A stretch of 61,603 nucleotides of DNA from an uncultured Lachnospiraceae bacterium (GTDB taxonomy: Bacteria > Bacillota > Clostridia > Lachnospirales > Lachnospiraceae). This document shows positions 35,785 through 45,491 of this stretch, one piece after another; within the stretch, counting starts at the first letter, position 1, and every line of letters begins with the position of its first letter. The notes under the pieces are model-generated. The model worked only from the letters and a program-made list of their open reading frames with translations, was not told where the DNA came from and did not search any database. The stretch lies in assembly GCA_934294885.1 (NCBI GenBank), contig CAKRAK010000015.1, forward strand, positions 1 to 61,603, written 5' to 3'. The position numbers and the translations under genes were made by a program.

Positions 35785-37059
35785 ATGAAGTGGATTTGGC
35801 GAATGTGTTATACGAATATGAAACAACGAAGTGTTCGTACCGGTCTTACCATTTTAGGTGTTGTGATCGGAGTAATTTCCATTGTCTCTTTACTTGCAAT
35901 CGGAATTGGGGTTAAGGATGTTTTGTTATCTGAATTTACAGAAAATGAAGACATCAGAAAAATCACGGTTACAGGAGCCAATGAGGGGAAAAGAAAGGAT
36001 CGGATGATTACGGACGGTAAAATATCCGAGTTTCAAAAATTGGATCATGTGGCAGAGGTTTATCCTTGTTTAAACGGAGAGGGTATTTTGACCATGGACG
36101 GTTATATGGGATATTGCAATGTTGTGGGTGTGCCGGAAAGTTATCTGGAATCTCTTACGGTCTTATTCGGCAAGCTGCCGGATCAAAATACAATAAAGCC
36201 GGAACTGCTGGTAGGTCAGGGAGCCGCATATACCTTTTACAATGCAAATACCGGTGTCTCTTATATGGAGAATATTGCGGAGGAAGAACAAAAAAATGTA
36301 GACTGGTCGGGAAAAAAGCTTCAGATGCAGTTTGGCTATGATGAAGCTGCCCCTGCCGCTAAGCTCCCCATTACCGGAATGTTAGGTCGTTATGAATATA
36401 ATGCATATTGTAATATTGATATTTTAAAACGCTACTTAAAACAAATATCTCCGGATGGAAAAATCATCGGACAGCCGGTAAGGGAAAGTGGGGATGCTTA
36501 CAGAGAATGGATTTATTCCAGTGCCATAGTAATGGTAGATGATGGGGATTATGTGGAAGAGGTTGTGAAAAAACTTCAGAATATGGGATTTCAGACAGAA
36601 AACCAAAAAGAATATCTGGATTCCACAAGAAAAACCCTTCGGGTGATACAGCTTTTATTAGGCGGTATCGGTATGATAGCTTTAGTGGTTGCGGTAATCG
36701 GAATCGGTAATACCATGACAACCTCTGTGTATGACAGAGTTCGGGAGATTGGTATCTTAAAGGTATTAGGCTGTGACCTGGATGAACTGATGTATTTGTT
36801 TTTGCTGGAATCCGGTATGCTGGGGGGACTTGGAGGTCTCATTGGTCTAATCTGCTCTTACGGAATGGTTTATCTGGTAATCAACCCCGTTGGTGTTAAA
36901 ATGTTAAGCCTGCAAAAGGGAGATATGATAGCACAGATACCGCCATATCTGGCAGCCGCCGCATTATTATTTTCGATTTTCTTAGGGGTGTTGGCAGGTT
37001 TCTTTCCTGCAAAATGGGCTTCAAAATTAAGCCCTCTGGATGCAGTCAGCAGAAATTAG
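35785..37059 (+). CDS. MacB-type ABC transporter permease
   Basis: 424 residues with the classic four-helix MacB layout: helix 1 at about 20-45 (GLTILGVVIGVISIVSLLAIG), a periplasmic-core-like extracellular domain (about 50-285), then helices at about 292-315, 340-365 and 385-408. The region VYDRVREIGILKVLGCDLDELM is the coupling loop and the end reads GFFPAKWASKLSPLDAVS, as usual. It follows the CARDB-like gene by 12 bases. Confidence 0.9.
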   Translation: MKWIWRMCYTNMKQRSVRTGLTILGVVIGVISIVSLLAIGIGVKDVLLSEFTENEDIRKITVTGANEGKRKDRMITDGKISEFQKLDHVAEVYPCLNGEGILTMDGYMGYCNVVGVPESYLESLTVLFGKLPDQNTIKPELLVGQGAAYTFYNANTGVSYMENIAEEEQKNVDWSGKKLQMQFGYDEAAPAAKLPITGMLGRYEYNAYCNIDILKRYLKQISPDGKIIGQPVRESGDAYREWIYSSAIVMVDDGDYVEEVVKKLQNMGFQTENQKEYLDSTRKTLRVIQLLLGGIGMIALVVAVIGIGNTMTTSVYDRVREIGILKVLGCDLDELMYLFLLESGMLGGLGGLIGLICSYGMVYLVINPVGVKMLSLQKGDMIAQIPPYLAAAALLFSIFLGVLAGFFPAKWASKLSPLDAVSRN

Positions 37060-37077
37060 GATCCGGTTTTCGATTTC

Positions 37078-37105
37078 TTGACAAAATGGTGTTGTATGGT
37101 AGAAT
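37078..37105 (+). promoter_or_regulatory. Promoter of prfC
   Basis: TTGACA at 37078-37083 and TAGAAT at 37100-37105, 16-base spacer. Confidence 0.7.
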
Positions 37106-37150
37106 ATTTAGGTTAAAGACTAAGTAAAATATAGAAAGTGGAGTACCATA

Positions 37151-38743
37151 ATGGCTGATTTAAAAAAAGAGATTGAAAACAGAAGAACGTTTGCGATTAT
37201 TTCCCATCCTGACGCAGGAAAAACAACATTAACGGAAAAGTTTTTATTATTTGGTGGTGCGATTAATACGGCAGGTTCCGTAAAAGGAAAAGCAAATTCC
37301 AAGTATGCGGTATCTGACTGGATGGATATTGAAAAGGAAAGAGGTATTTCCGTTACATCTTCCGTTATGCAGTTTCAATATGATGGCTATTGCATTAATA
37401 TTTTGGATACACCGGGACATCAGGATTTCTCCGAGGATACTTATCGAACACTGATGGCTGCGGATTCGGCAGTTATGGTGATTGACGCTGCCAAGGGTGT
37501 AGAGGCACAGACCATCAAATTATTCAAAGTCTGTGTAATGCGTCATATTCCGATTTTCACATTTATTAATAAAATGGATCATTTTGCCAAGGATTCTTTT
37601 GAATTGTTAGATGATATTGAATCTGTATTGGGTATTCAGACCTGTCCGATTAACTGGCCAATCGGTGCAGGCAGGGATTTCAAAGGCGTGTATGACAGAG
37701 AGACAAGGATGGTTTCTAAGTTTCAGGCGGTATCTACCGGTGGAGCAAAGAAAGCGGCAGAGAAGGATTATTCCATCGATGATAAAGCCTTGCAGGAGGA
37801 TATCGGAGAACTGCTTTATGAACAGCTTATGGAGGAAATCGAATTATTGGATGGTGCCAGTGAAGAATTTGATCAGGAAAGAGTCAATAAAGGAGAGCTG
37901 ACTCCTGTATTTTTTGGTTCCGCTTTGAACACTTTCGGTGTGGAGACCTTTTTGAATCATTTCCTTCAGATGACAAGCTCCCCACTTCCAAGAATGTCAA
38001 ATGAGGGCCTGATTGATCCTATGGAGGATGTATTTTCCGCTTTTGTATTTAAGATTCAGGCAAATATGAACAAAGCCCACCGTGACAGAATCGCATTTAT
38101 GAGAATCTGCTCCGGAAAATTTGATGCATCAAAGGATGTTTATCATGTACAAAGTAAGAGAAAGTTAAAATTATCCCAGCCTCAGCAGTTAATGGCGCAG
38201 GAGCGTAAAATTGTAGAGGAGGCTTATGCGGGAGATGTGATTGGTGTATTTGATCCGGGTATCTTTTCTATCGGGGATACATTATGTCAACCGGGTAAAA
38301 AGTTTGAATATGAAGGGATTCCTACTTTTGCACCGGAACATTTTTGTCGTGTTGTTCAGTTGAATACAATGAAAAGAAAGCAGTTTGTGCAGGGTGTAAC
38401 CCAGATTGCCCAAGAGGGTGCCATTCAGATCTTTCAGGAGTATACAGCCGGAATGTCAGAGATTATTGTTGGCGTTGTCGGTGTCCTTCAGTTTGAAGTA
38501 TTAAAATATCGTCTGGAAAATGAATACGGCTGTGAGATCAAATTAGAGCCGTTACCATATAATTTTATCCGTTGGATTAAAGATCCGAGCACAGATGTAA
38601 GTTCACTAAAACGTGTAAACGAAGTGAAAAAGGTAAAGGATATGAAAGGAAATCCATTATTGCTGTTTACAAATCAATGGACCATTAATACTGTTTTGGA
38701 ACACAATGAGGGTCTGGAATTGTTGGAGTTTAGAAAGAATTAA
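37151..38743 (+). CDS. prfC: Peptide chain release factor 3
   Basis: 530 residues, the RF3 length. GTPase motifs: G1 SHPDAGKTTLTEKF, G2 region ERGISVTSSVMQF, G3 LDTPGHQDF, G4 FINKMDH. The FRRYL-free RF3 features GRDFKGVYDRETR and PVFFGSALNTFGVETFL are present, then domain II and III to the end. RF3 releases class I release factors from the ribosome. It heads a likely operon with the TPR protein, hflX and an ABC-F gene. Confidence 0.95.
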   Translation: MADLKKEIENRRTFAIISHPDAGKTTLTEKFLLFGGAINTAGSVKGKANSKYAVSDWMDIEKERGISVTSSVMQFQYDGYCINILDTPGHQDFSEDTYRTLMAADSAVMVIDAAKGVEAQTIKLFKVCVMRHIPIFTFINKMDHFAKDSFELLDDIESVLGIQTCPINWPIGAGRDFKGVYDRETRMVSKFQAVSTGGAKKAAEKDYSIDDKALQEDIGELLYEQLMEEIELLDGASEEFDQERVNKGELTPVFFGSALNTFGVETFLNHFLQMTSSPLPRMSNEGLIDPMEDVFSAFVFKIQANMNKAHRDRIAFMRICSGKFDASKDVYHVQSKRKLKLSQPQQLMAQERKIVEEAYAGDVIGVFDPGIFSIGDTLCQPGKKFEYEGIPTFAPEHFCRVVQLNTMKRKQFVQGVTQIAQEGAIQIFQEYTAGMSEIIVGVVGVLQFEVLKYRLENEYGCEIKLEPLPYNFIRWIKDPSTDVSSLKRVNEVKKVKDMKGNPLLLFTNQWTINTVLEHNEGLELLEFRKN

Positions 38744-38760
38744 GGATAAGAGAGTGTAAA

Positions 38761-39633
38761 ATGGGTTCACGCAGACGAAATAAAAAAGACAAATATGGAA
38801 TTTATGAAATACCGAATTATCAAAGGAAACCGGTTGCGAAAAAGAGAAAAAAGGTAACACTTAAGAATATTTTACGTCTGTTTTTCGGTGTTATAATAGC
38901 CCTTGTTCTGTTTTACTGTGTTGTATTTGGCATAAAATTCAGCATGCGGGGCAAGGCGATTTCTTTGTATGAAAATGAGGATTATAAGGGTGCCATTGAT
39001 TTATTTGAAGAGGCATTAAAGCCCAATCTTCCATTGCTGGAACGCTTTGATAATGATGTGAGGTTCTATCTTGCAGACTGTTATGTGCATGAAGGACAGT
39101 ATGGATATGCCTGTATTGAATATAACAAGATTTTGGTATGGAATGATTATAAGGAAATTGACGGATTAAAGGATTTGCAAAAGCTTGCCTATGGTTTGCA
39201 GTTATATGACAGAAAAGAATACAGGGAAGCACTGCCAATCTTGTTAGAGGCATATGAGTCTGGCTACAGTGAACTGGTATTATATGTGGGAAGCTGTTAC
39301 GGACAGATTGGGGATGCGGAGAATATGCAGCTATATTATAATGTATTTCTCAGAAATAACGAAATGAACAGTTTCATGTACGCCCAGTATGCTGCCATTG
39401 CACTGGATCAGAATAAGCTGGATGAAGCCTATGATTATATCCAGAAAGGAATGCAGTTAGAAGAACAGTCAAGCATCAAGGAACTGAAATTTGATGAAAT
39501 CGTTTACTATGAAAAATTGAACGATTTTAATACCGCCTTTGAAAAGGCATCCGCATTTGTTGAAGAATATCCGGGTGATAAGGACGGTAAGAATGAATAT
39601 GATCTTCTTTATACCAGAAGATCCAAAGAATAG
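38761..39633 (+). CDS. Membrane-anchored TPR protein
   Basis: 290 residues. A basic N-terminus (RRRNKKDKYG, KKRKKVTLKN) precedes one membrane helix (about 40-60, LFFGVIIALVLFYCVVFGIKF), then TPR-like helical pairs outside the membrane (about 70-280: AISLYENEDYKGAIDLFEEA, YFLADCYVHEGQYGYACIEY, EALPILLEAYESGYSELVLY). Likely a scaffold for protein contacts; no partner is evident. It sits 17 bases after prfC and 7 before hflX. Confidence 0.8.
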   Translation: MGSRRRNKKDKYGIYEIPNYQRKPVAKKRKKVTLKNILRLFFGVIIALVLFYCVVFGIKFSMRGKAISLYENEDYKGAIDLFEEALKPNLPLLERFDNDVRFYLADCYVHEGQYGYACIEYNKILVWNDYKEIDGLKDLQKLAYGLQLYDRKEYREALPILLEAYESGYSELVLYVGSCYGQIGDAENMQLYYNVFLRNNEMNSFMYAQYAAIALDQNKLDEAYDYIQKGMQLEEQSSIKELKFDEIVYYEKLNDFNTAFEKASAFVEEYPGDKDGKNEYDLLYTRRSKE

Positions 39634-39640
39634 ATAGGGA

Positions 39641-40912
39641 ATGAGTATGGGAAAATTTCATGAAAACGAAATGGAATCAGAAAGAGTGATTCTTGTTGCG
39701 GTGCATGACCGTTATGAAACCGATGGCAGGGAATCCGTAGACGAGTTAAAGGAACTGGTGAAAACTGCGGGAGCGGTTACCCTTGGTGTATTGGAACAGA
39801 ATCTGGAAAATCCGAATCCGGGAACTTATATAGGTTCGGGAAAGATAGAAGAACTTCAGACAATGCTTGTGGCTTTGGAAGCTACAGGCATTGTTTGCGA
39901 TACGGAATTAACACCTGCCCAGATGAAAAATCTATCCGCCCTGCTGGATGTGAAGGTAATGGATCGGACGATGATTATACTGGATATATTTGCTGCAAGA
40001 GCAAATACAAAAGAGGGTAAAATCCAGGTGGAGCTGGCGCAATTAAAATATAATGCAACCATGCTGGTTGGGTTAAGAACGTCTCTTTCCAAACTGGGTG
40101 GTGGAATCGGAACCAGAGGTCCCGGTGAAAAGAAGCTGGAGATGGACAGGCGGTTGATCCGAAGCCAGATTACAAAGCTGAAAAAGGAACTGGAGGAAGT
40201 AAAAAAACATCGTCAGACCCAGCGGAAGCGGCGAATGAGTAACCAAAGTCCGGTTATTTGTATTGTGGGATATACCAATGCGGGAAAATCCACCTTGTTA
40301 AATCATCTGACGAGTTCTGACGTATTGTCGGAGGATATGTTATTTGCTACATTGGATCCAACAACAAAGGCATTTACCCTGCCGGATGGACAGAATATTA
40401 TGTTAACCGATACGGTAGGATTTATTTCAAAGCTGCCCCATCATCTGATTCAGGCGTTTCGGTCTACTTTAGAAGAGGCAAAATATTGTGATATAATATT
40501 ACATGTTGTGGATGCTTCCAATCCTGATATGGACCGCCAGATGTATGCGGTATATGATACCCTGCACCAATTGGGAACGGAAGACAAACCATTGATAACC
40601 GTATTTAACAAAATAGACCGGTTGCAGGAAACAACGGTATTAAAGGATTTAAGGGCGGATGCTACGGTTATGGTATCGGCAAAGGAAGAAATCGGTTTTG
40701 ATAAGCTTTTACAGGCGATGGAAGAGATCCTTCTTCAGAATCAATCCTATATGGAATTGAAGCTTCCTTACAAGGAAACAGGCATGTTGAATGATATTCG
40801 TACCTATGGAAAGCTGTTAGAGGAACGATATGAAGAGGATGGAATCTTTGTAAAAGCATATGTAAGAAAAAGAGAGTCTGAGCTTGTAAAACAATATTGT
40901 ATAAAAGGATAG
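39641..40912 (+). CDS. hflX: Ribosome-associated GTPase HflX
   Basis: 423 residues. N-terminal HflX domain (about 20-195) with NPNPGTYIGSGKIEEL, CDTELTPAQMKNLSALL, and the glycine-rich LGGGIGTRGPGEKKLE; G domain from about 205 with G1 GYTNAGKSTLLNHL, G3 LTDTVGFI and G4 VFNKID; then a C-terminal domain. HflX splits or rescues stalled ribosomes after stress. The start could be ATG 39641 or 39647. The gene groups with other translation-linked genes (prfC, ABC-F). Confidence 0.93.
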   Translation: MSMGKFHENEMESERVILVAVHDRYETDGRESVDELKELVKTAGAVTLGVLEQNLENPNPGTYIGSGKIEELQTMLVALEATGIVCDTELTPAQMKNLSALLDVKVMDRTMIILDIFAARANTKEGKIQVELAQLKYNATMLVGLRTSLSKLGGGIGTRGPGEKKLEMDRRLIRSQITKLKKELEEVKKHRQTQRKRRMSNQSPVICIVGYTNAGKSTLLNHLTSSDVLSEDMLFATLDPTTKAFTLPDGQNIMLTDTVGFISKLPHHLIQAFRSTLEEAKYCDIILHVVDASNPDMDRQMYAVYDTLHQLGTEDKPLITVFNKIDRLQETTVLKDLRADATVMVSAKEEIGFDKLLQAMEEILLQNQSYMELKLPYKETGMLNDIRTYGKLLEERYEEDGIFVKAYVRKRESELVKQYCIKG

Positions 40913-40923
40913 ATGGAACGTAT

Positions 40924-42741
40924 ATGAATATTTTAACGGTAGAGTCTGTATCGAAAACCTATGGAGAAAAAACTTTATTTGACAAGATTAGTTTTGGCGT
41001 AAATGATGGTGATAAGATAGGGATTATTGGAGTAAATGGATGCGGAAAAAGCACACTTTTGAAGCTGATAGCGGGATATGTAAAACCGGATGAAGGACAG
41101 GTTGTAAAGAACAAATCAGCAGATCTTGCGTATCTTGCCCAAAATGAAGTGTTTGATCCTGCCGATACGATATTATCCTATGTCACAAAGGGGAAAATCA
41201 GTCCCAATGAAAACTGGAGCGTGGAAGGTCAGGCGAAGGCAATCCTAAAAAAATTATATATTACAAATTACGATACGCCTATCGAGAATTTGTCCGGTGG
41301 AGAGAAAAAGCGGGTTGCACTGGCAAGAACCCTGTTGTTTCCTGCTCAAATATTAATCTTGGATGAGCCTACCAACCATTTGGATAATCGAATGATCACA
41401 TGGTTAGAGGACTATTTGAAAAAGTTTCAGGGTGTGTTGTTGATGGTAACCCATGACCGTTATTTCCTTGATCGTGTGACAAATAAAATGATAGAGCTTG
41501 ACCGTGGAAAACTATATACTTATGAAGCCAATTATTCCGGATTTCTGGAATTAAAAGAACAACGGATGGAACAGGAAGCAGCGGCATATCATAAATCACA
41601 GAATCTGTTACGGTCAGAGCTTGAATGGGTAAGAAGGGGTGCACAGGCACGTTCTACCAAACAAAAAGCCCGGTTGGAGCGTTTTGAACAGTTGAAAAAT
41701 ATAAAAGAGCCGGAAGAGATAAAAAAGGTAGAGATGGATTCTCTGTCTACAAGACTGGGGAAAAAGACGATAGAGCTTCGTCACCTGACAAAGTCCTATA
41801 ACGACAGAGTAATCATCAATGATTTTTCTTATCATACTATTCGGAATGAGCGGATTGGAATAGTGGGAGAAAACGGATGTGGGAAGACAACTCTGTTAAA
41901 GCTGATTATGGGATTGGAACAGCCGGATTCCGGGTCTGTGACGATAGGCGAGACCGTAAAGATAGGGTATTTTTCCCAGCATACCCAGCTGTTTGATGAG
42001 GAAGAACGTGTCATTGACTGTGTTAAAAATGTTGCGGAATACATTAAGACGGAAAAGGGAATGACCTCTGCATCCCAGATGTGTGAGCGCTTTTTGTTCT
42101 CTCCGGAGATTCAATATAACCCCATCGGAAAATTATCCGGTGGAGAGCTTCGAAGACTATATTTGCTGATGATATTAATGGCGGCTCCCAATGTGCTGGT
42201 TTTAGATGAGCCGACCAATGATCTGGATATTCCAACCCTTACGATTTTGGAAGATTATCTGGATTCCTTTGAAGGTATCGTAATTGTAGTTTCCCATGAC
42301 CGGTATTTTTTGGACCGGGTGGTAGACAGAATTTTTGCTTTTGAAGGACAGGGCATGATTACTCAGTATGAAGGGGATTATTCAATCTACATGGAAAAAG
42401 CCATTTCAAAGGGCGTTTTTTTTGATGCCGTTCATAACGACAGTCTGTATCAAAAGGAGAAAAAGCCGGAAAGTAAGGATACATGGAAGGTTAAAGAGAA
42501 AAAACTGAAGTTTACATATCAGGAGCAGAAGGAATATGAGACCATTGACGATGACGTTGCAGCACTGGAAGGTCAGATAGAGGAAATAGATGCCCGGATG
42601 GCAGATGTTTCCAGCGATTATACGAAGCTTCAGGAGTTAGCGGAGGAAAAAGAACAGCTTTCGGAAGCATTGGATCAGAAGATGGAACGTTGGATTTATT
42701 TAAATGATTTGGCAGATAAAATAAAAAAACAAAACGATTAA
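40924..42741 (+). CDS. ABC-F family ATPase, Uup/YfmR type
   Basis: 605 residues. Two ABC domains: Walker A GVNGCGKST and GENGCGKTT, signatures LSGGEKKR and LSGGELRR, Walker B LILDEPTNHLD and LVLDEPTNDLD, each with THDRYF/SHDRYF. The linker segment QARSTKQKARLERFEQL and LGKKTIELRHLTKSY, plus a C-terminal coiled-coil domain with KLKFTYQEQKEYETI, are those of Uup. ABC-F proteins of this group help translation through difficult sequences. ATG 40924 is chosen, only 11 bases after hflX, with a weak ribosome site. Confidence 0.9.
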   Translation: MNILTVESVSKTYGEKTLFDKISFGVNDGDKIGIIGVNGCGKSTLLKLIAGYVKPDEGQVVKNKSADLAYLAQNEVFDPADTILSYVTKGKISPNENWSVEGQAKAILKKLYITNYDTPIENLSGGEKKRVALARTLLFPAQILILDEPTNHLDNRMITWLEDYLKKFQGVLLMVTHDRYFLDRVTNKMIELDRGKLYTYEANYSGFLELKEQRMEQEAAAYHKSQNLLRSELEWVRRGAQARSTKQKARLERFEQLKNIKEPEEIKKVEMDSLSTRLGKKTIELRHLTKSYNDRVIINDFSYHTIRNERIGIVGENGCGKTTLLKLIMGLEQPDSGSVTIGETVKIGYFSQHTQLFDEEERVIDCVKNVAEYIKTEKGMTSASQMCERFLFSPEIQYNPIGKLSGGELRRLYLLMILMAAPNVLVLDEPTNDLDIPTLTILEDYLDSFEGIVIVVSHDRYFLDRVVDRIFAFEGQGMITQYEGDYSIYMEKAISKGVFFDAVHNDSLYQKEKKPESKDTWKVKEKKLKFTYQEQKEYETIDDDVAALEGQIEEIDARMADVSSDYTKLQELAEEKEQLSEALDQKMERWIYLNDLADKIKKQND

Positions 42742-42788
42742 CGTTTTATGTAAACAAAACTGAAAACGGATTTATTTCCGATAGGAAG

Positions 42789-42826
42789 AAAAAAGCAGAT
42801 AAATAACGGAAATCTGCTTTTTTTTG
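42789..42826 (+). terminator. Terminator after the prfC-hflX-ABC-F operon
   Basis: AAAAAAGCAGAT pairs with ATCTGCTTTTTTTT; the T run follows directly. Confidence 0.8.
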
Positions 42827-42922
42827 TTGAAAAAACATCTGGCATATTGTATTATGTCACTATGTTATGTTGTCATATTATGTAAATTGCAAACCAGATA
42901 GATATATAGTAGGAGAAAGTGT

Positions 42923-45469
42923 ATGAGGAGAAATTTAAAACAAAGGATAAAACTGACGATTGCAACTGCTGCATTGGTAATATCTGCGGTAATTGCTCCG
43001 GGACAATCCGAGGTTGCGTATGCTGCGACCTCATGTGATAACGTGATCGCATATCCCGGTACCACTACAAATGCAGTGAATTTAAGAGCAAAAGCAGGAA
43101 CCAAGTTCCGGTCTTATGGTATCGTAGCTGCAAAATCAAGCGTTAAGATTCTCGGAAGCTGTAATAATGACAGATGGTATAAAGTAACCGCTAAGGTAAA
43201 CGGAGTAAACCGGACAGGTTATATTTACCATGGTTATGTGAAAAAGGCCTCAAGTGTAAAAGGAACGGTGAATGTTTCTGCAAATTCCTACTTAAATCTG
43301 CGGAAAAGTGCCAGTACCTCAGCTGCCAGTGTAGCAAAGCTCTACAAAGGGCTTCAGGTAACGGCTACCGGTTTTACAGGCGGCTGGTATGCCCTTACAA
43401 CAGTCAGTAACGGTAAAACGGTCAGCGGATATGCGTCAGCTGCATATATCAAGTTAAACAGTGGTTCGACCTCATCCTCAACAACGACCCCGACGACACC
43501 GACAACACCATCCAATCCGACTCCCCCTGCAAGTTCTTTGGTTTTTGTAGGTGCTGCCAATTCGTCCAGTACATATGCAGAGACGATAAACTTATCCATG
43601 ATTATGTTGGATAATACACCGGGTTATGTGAATTCAAATGTTACTTCATCCTTGAATGTCAGATATGCCATGTCGATTCAAAGCAGCATTTTAATGTCCA
43701 TACCGACAAAAACAAAGCTGACGGTATTAGGTGCTGCAGGTGACTGGTATATGGTAAAGGTAACTTACGGCGGAAAAACAGTGACCGGTTTTGTGAAAAA
43801 AACTTATATTACGCTAGGAAGCAATGGAAATCAGCAGCCTTCCGGTTCCGGAAATAACCAGCCGGTGAATACAACCGAGCAGGCAGCATACGTAAACAGT
43901 AAGGTTACTTCATACCTGAATGTCAGGAATTCGGCAAGTACATCGGGAAAGGTGCTGGCAACGATTCCGTATAAGACGGTTGTTACCGTACTTGGAACCA
44001 GCGGAGACTGGTATAAGATCAAGCTTACTTATAACGGAAAGACAATTACAGGATATGCCGCAAAGCAGTATATTACAATTGGACAGCTGCCGTCAGATAA
44101 CAACAATAATAATAACAATAATAATAACAATAATAATAACAATAATACACCATCTGATACGGATAATGTTGCATTTGAAACCTTGCTAAAGAAATTCCCA
44201 AGCAGCTATCAGACAAAGCTAAGAAGCTTACACAGTGCTCATCCGAAGTGGAAATTCGTAGCAATACAGACCAATTTGGATTGGTCAACGGTAATTGCCA
44301 ATGAAAGTATCGTAGGTCGGAATGTAATACAAAGTAACTATCCAAGAGGAACATCATCATTGGCTCCGTTTAGTTATCTGTCAACTGCATCCGGTGCATA
44401 TAACTGGTCAACAGACAGTTATGTTGTAAAGGACGGTATTAACTGGTACAGTGCAGATTCTAAGGTAATTGCACATTATATGGATCCTCGTAATTTCTTA
44501 GACAGTACGAATATATTCCAGTTTGAAGCATTGGCTTATGATTCCTCACATAAACCAACAGTCGTACAAAGCATATTAAATAATACCTTTATGAAGGGAA
44601 ATTACAGTGTGGTAGATTCTGCTACCAACCGGGTGGTAAGCGGCTCTTACAAACAGGCGTTTATGGATGCGGGATCCGTTTCCAAGGCAAGTCCTTATTT
44701 CCTGGCAACCCGTAGTAAACAGGAAGTAGGTGTAAACGGTTCAAATTCCACAAGCGGAAAATATCCGGGATATGAAGGCATTTATAACTACTATAATATC
44801 GGAGCCTTTGACGGAACCAATGCTGTAGCGCAGGGATTGAATTGGGCGAGAACAGGAACTTCTTACGGAAAACCATGGACAAATCCTTACAAGTCCATTG
44901 TGGGTGGTGCACAGTACATTGCATCAAACTACATTAACGTTGGACAGAATACATTGTATTTACAGAAGTTTAATGTAAAGCCAACCAATGCTTCCCAGTT
45001 GTATACACATCAGTACATGACCAATGTACAGGCACCGTATTCGGAAGGACGGTCAACCTATACTGCATACAATAATATGGGAATTCTGAACGAGGAAATG
45101 GTATTTTATATTCCGGTATACAATAATATGCCAAGTTCTCCATGTGCATTGCCTGCATCAGCCGGCAATCCGAATCCGTATTTGTCATCTATAACCGTGA
45201 AGAATCAGGGTGTAACTTATGGTTTAACCCCAACCTTCTCCAAACCGGACAGTACAGGAGCGTTGGCTAATACCACATATACCATTGTTGTTCCAAGCAG
45301 TGTTTCCAATGTTACCATCAGCGCAACAACGATAAGCCGTTTTGCAACCGTAAGCGGAACCGGCGTATATACATTAGGAAGCTCAGGAACCACGAAAAAA
45401 ATAACCATTACGGGAAAAGCGCAGAACGGAAGAACACAGACTTATACCGTACAGATTACCCGGAAATAA
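42923..45469 (+). CDS. Secreted SH3-repeat N-acetylglucosaminidase (peptidoglycan hydrolase)
   Basis: 848 residues. Signal peptide (about 10-34, ending EVAYAA). Four SH3 repeats at about 48-100, 112-180, 230-295 and 320-385, each with an LNLR/LNVR core. A poly-Asn linker of about 18 residues (near 393-411) joins them to the glucosaminidase domain (about 420-720), with FVAIQTNLDWSTVIANES, AHYMDPRNFL, and the probable catalytic Glu in RSKQEVGVNG. A C-terminal cadherin-like beta-sandwich repeat (about 755-848) ends the protein. It should cut GlcNAc-MurNAc bonds in the wall. Start follows AGGAGAAAG. Confidence 0.88.
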   Translation: MRRNLKQRIKLTIATAALVISAVIAPGQSEVAYAATSCDNVIAYPGTTTNAVNLRAKAGTKFRSYGIVAAKSSVKILGSCNNDRWYKVTAKVNGVNRTGYIYHGYVKKASSVKGTVNVSANSYLNLRKSASTSAASVAKLYKGLQVTATGFTGGWYALTTVSNGKTVSGYASAAYIKLNSGSTSSSTTTPTTPTTPSNPTPPASSLVFVGAANSSSTYAETINLSMIMLDNTPGYVNSNVTSSLNVRYAMSIQSSILMSIPTKTKLTVLGAAGDWYMVKVTYGGKTVTGFVKKTYITLGSNGNQQPSGSGNNQPVNTTEQAAYVNSKVTSYLNVRNSASTSGKVLATIPYKTVVTVLGTSGDWYKIKLTYNGKTITGYAAKQYITIGQLPSDNNNNNNNNNNNNNNNNTPSDTDNVAFETLLKKFPSSYQTKLRSLHSAHPKWKFVAIQTNLDWSTVIANESIVGRNVIQSNYPRGTSSLAPFSYLSTASGAYNWSTDSYVVKDGINWYSADSKVIAHYMDPRNFLDSTNIFQFEALAYDSSHKPTVVQSILNNTFMKGNYSVVDSATNRVVSGSYKQAFMDAGSVSKASPYFLATRSKQEVGVNGSNSTSGKYPGYEGIYNYYNIGAFDGTNAVAQGLNWARTGTSYGKPWTNPYKSIVGGAQYIASNYINVGQNTLYLQKFNVKPTNASQLYTHQYMTNVQAPYSEGRSTYTAYNNMGILNEEMVFYIPVYNNMPSSPCALPASAGNPNPYLSSITVKNQGVTYGLTPTFSKPDSTGALANTTYTIVVPSSVSNVTISATTISRFATVSGTGVYTLGSSGTTKKITITGKAQNGRTQTYTVQITRK
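44098..44147 (+). repeat. AAY trinucleotide tract coding poly-Asn
   Basis: About 17-18 Asn codons in a near-perfect 12-base period (three AAT, one AAC). Length change by slippage would alter the linker without shifting the frame. Confidence 0.9.
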
Positions 45470-45491
45470 GTGAGAGGAAAGGAAGGAATAC

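Noticed and set aside
42840..42922. WalR box before the glucosaminidase gene
   Set aside because: ATGT repeats occur but not as TGTWAH with a 5-base gap.
44073..44360. Reverse-strand ORF over the poly-Asn tract
   Set aside because: It is the complement of a trinucleotide repeat and of coding sequence, with no ribosome site; many similar shadows elsewhere were dropped for the same reason.
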